Shown here piece by piece: positions 63,681 through 64,000 of a stretch of 64,000 nt of DNA (its first letter is position 1; the number at the start of each line of letters is the position of its first letter). This DNA comes from Mucilaginibacter pedocola. GTDB lineage: Bacteria; Bacteroidota; Bacteroidia; Sphingobacteriales; Sphingobacteriaceae. Position numbers and translations under genes: made by a program. The DNA lies in assembly GCF_002013915.1 (NCBI RefSeq), contig NZ_MBTF01000001.1, positions 1 to 64,000 of the forward strand, read 5' to 3'. The notes under the pieces were generated by a model. It was not told the DNA's origin, ran no database searches, and saw nothing but the letters and a program-made list of their open reading frames with translations.

Positions 63681-64000
63681 ATGAATTATGAAGCAAATCC
63701 GGTAGAGTTTGACCCGTTTGCTGGCCCGCAGATAGCACTAATGGGCCCGGCAACCGAGCCGCAGATAGAAATTTGGACATCGTGCCTTATTGGCGGCGGT
63801 GATGCCAGCTGCGCGTATAACGATGCCGGTTCAATACTGCTTACAGGCCCTTTTAACAAGGATGCCATGTTTAAAGCGTTGCAAGCGCTTAGCGACAGGC
63901 ACGAATCGCTGCGGACGGTATTTACCGACGATGGGCAGCACTTTTTGGTGCTCGACAACCCGAAGCTGGTTATCGAATACCATGACATTTCCTATCAGAC
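63681..64000 (+). CDS. NRPS condensation domain (partial, runs off the right edge)
   Basis: The start at 63681 gives MNYEANPVEFDPFAGPQIAL, then ATEPQIEIWTSCLIGGGDAS (C1-like), followed by FNKDAMFKALQALSDRHESL, the C-domain HESLR motif. It is in frame to base 64000. It probably accepts the beta-amino acyl chain from the upstream megasynthase. Confidence 0.88.
   Translation, partial: MNYEANPVEFDPFAGPQIALMGPATEPQIEIWTSCLIGGGDASCAYNDAGSILLTGPFNKDAMFKALQALSDRHESLRTVFTDDGQHFLVLDNPKLVIEYHDISYQ

Noticed and set aside
1..64000. CRISPR array, rRNA or tRNA genes
   Set aside because: No regularly spaced repeats, rRNA sequences or tRNA cloverleaves were recognised by eye; a covariance-model scan was not possible.

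Overview
This window looks like chromosome of a Bacteroidota bacterium, most likely family Sphingobacteriaceae and perhaps Mucilaginibacter. The evidence is a FecA-type TonB-dependent receptor, Bacteroidota-style MobA/MobB/MobC mobilization genes, SemiSWEET, DUF6496 and DUF3072 stress proteins, many histidine kinases, lipoproteins with short lipobox signal peptides, and starts that lack Shine-Dalgarno sites. No rRNA, tRNA or CRISPR array was seen.

Layout. 1-7.6 kb: a partial bestrophin-like channel, a GNAT gene, an AraC / old yellow enzyme / NmrA redox group, DUF421, SemiSWEET, an SSB paralog and DUF1810. 7.6-14.4 kb: a stress and redox cassette with DUF3072, a stress-type SDR, DUF6496, an SDR with a twin-arginine leader, and a three-subunit molybdenum aldehyde oxidoreductase (paoABC-like). 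14.4-20.7 kb: a small HTH regulator, an M6-type lipoprotein protease, a TIG-domain lipoprotein and a NarL-type two-component pair. 20.8-21.6 kb: a ruined second copy of the stress SDR.

22.2-26.1 kb is the most interesting native module. It is a tightly packed stressosome operon (RsbR, RsbS, RsbT, an RsbT-like/PP2C fusion) that ends in a soluble histidine kinase. The N-terminus of this kinase resembles a degenerate RsbT domain, which suggests that the stressosome hands its signal to phosphotransfer rather than to a sigma factor.

26-34.5 kb is a loose accessory stretch: DUF72, two divergent XRE regulators, a broken lipoprotein, a broken histidine kinase, a YihY/BrkB membrane protein, a cupin and an orphan receiver. 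35-41.1 kb is a mobilizable integrative element with coupling protein, relaxase, relaxosome protein, a candidate oriT and a large serine recombinase. Its coupling protein has an N-terminal frameshift and its recombinase carries an in-frame stop.

41.3-56.7 kb: an orphan AT-rich gene, a TonB receptor with two companion genes, YiaA, a MazG-like protein, a very large double-core hybrid kinase, HxlR/DoxX and HxlR/VOC divergent pairs, another hybrid kinase and small proteins. From 56.9 kb to the right edge a biosynthetic cluster begins: one 2241-residue A-PCP-KS-AT-ACP-aminotransferase megasynthase followed by the start of a condensation-domain NRPS. This predicts a beta-amino-acid-containing peptide whose remaining genes lie outside the window.
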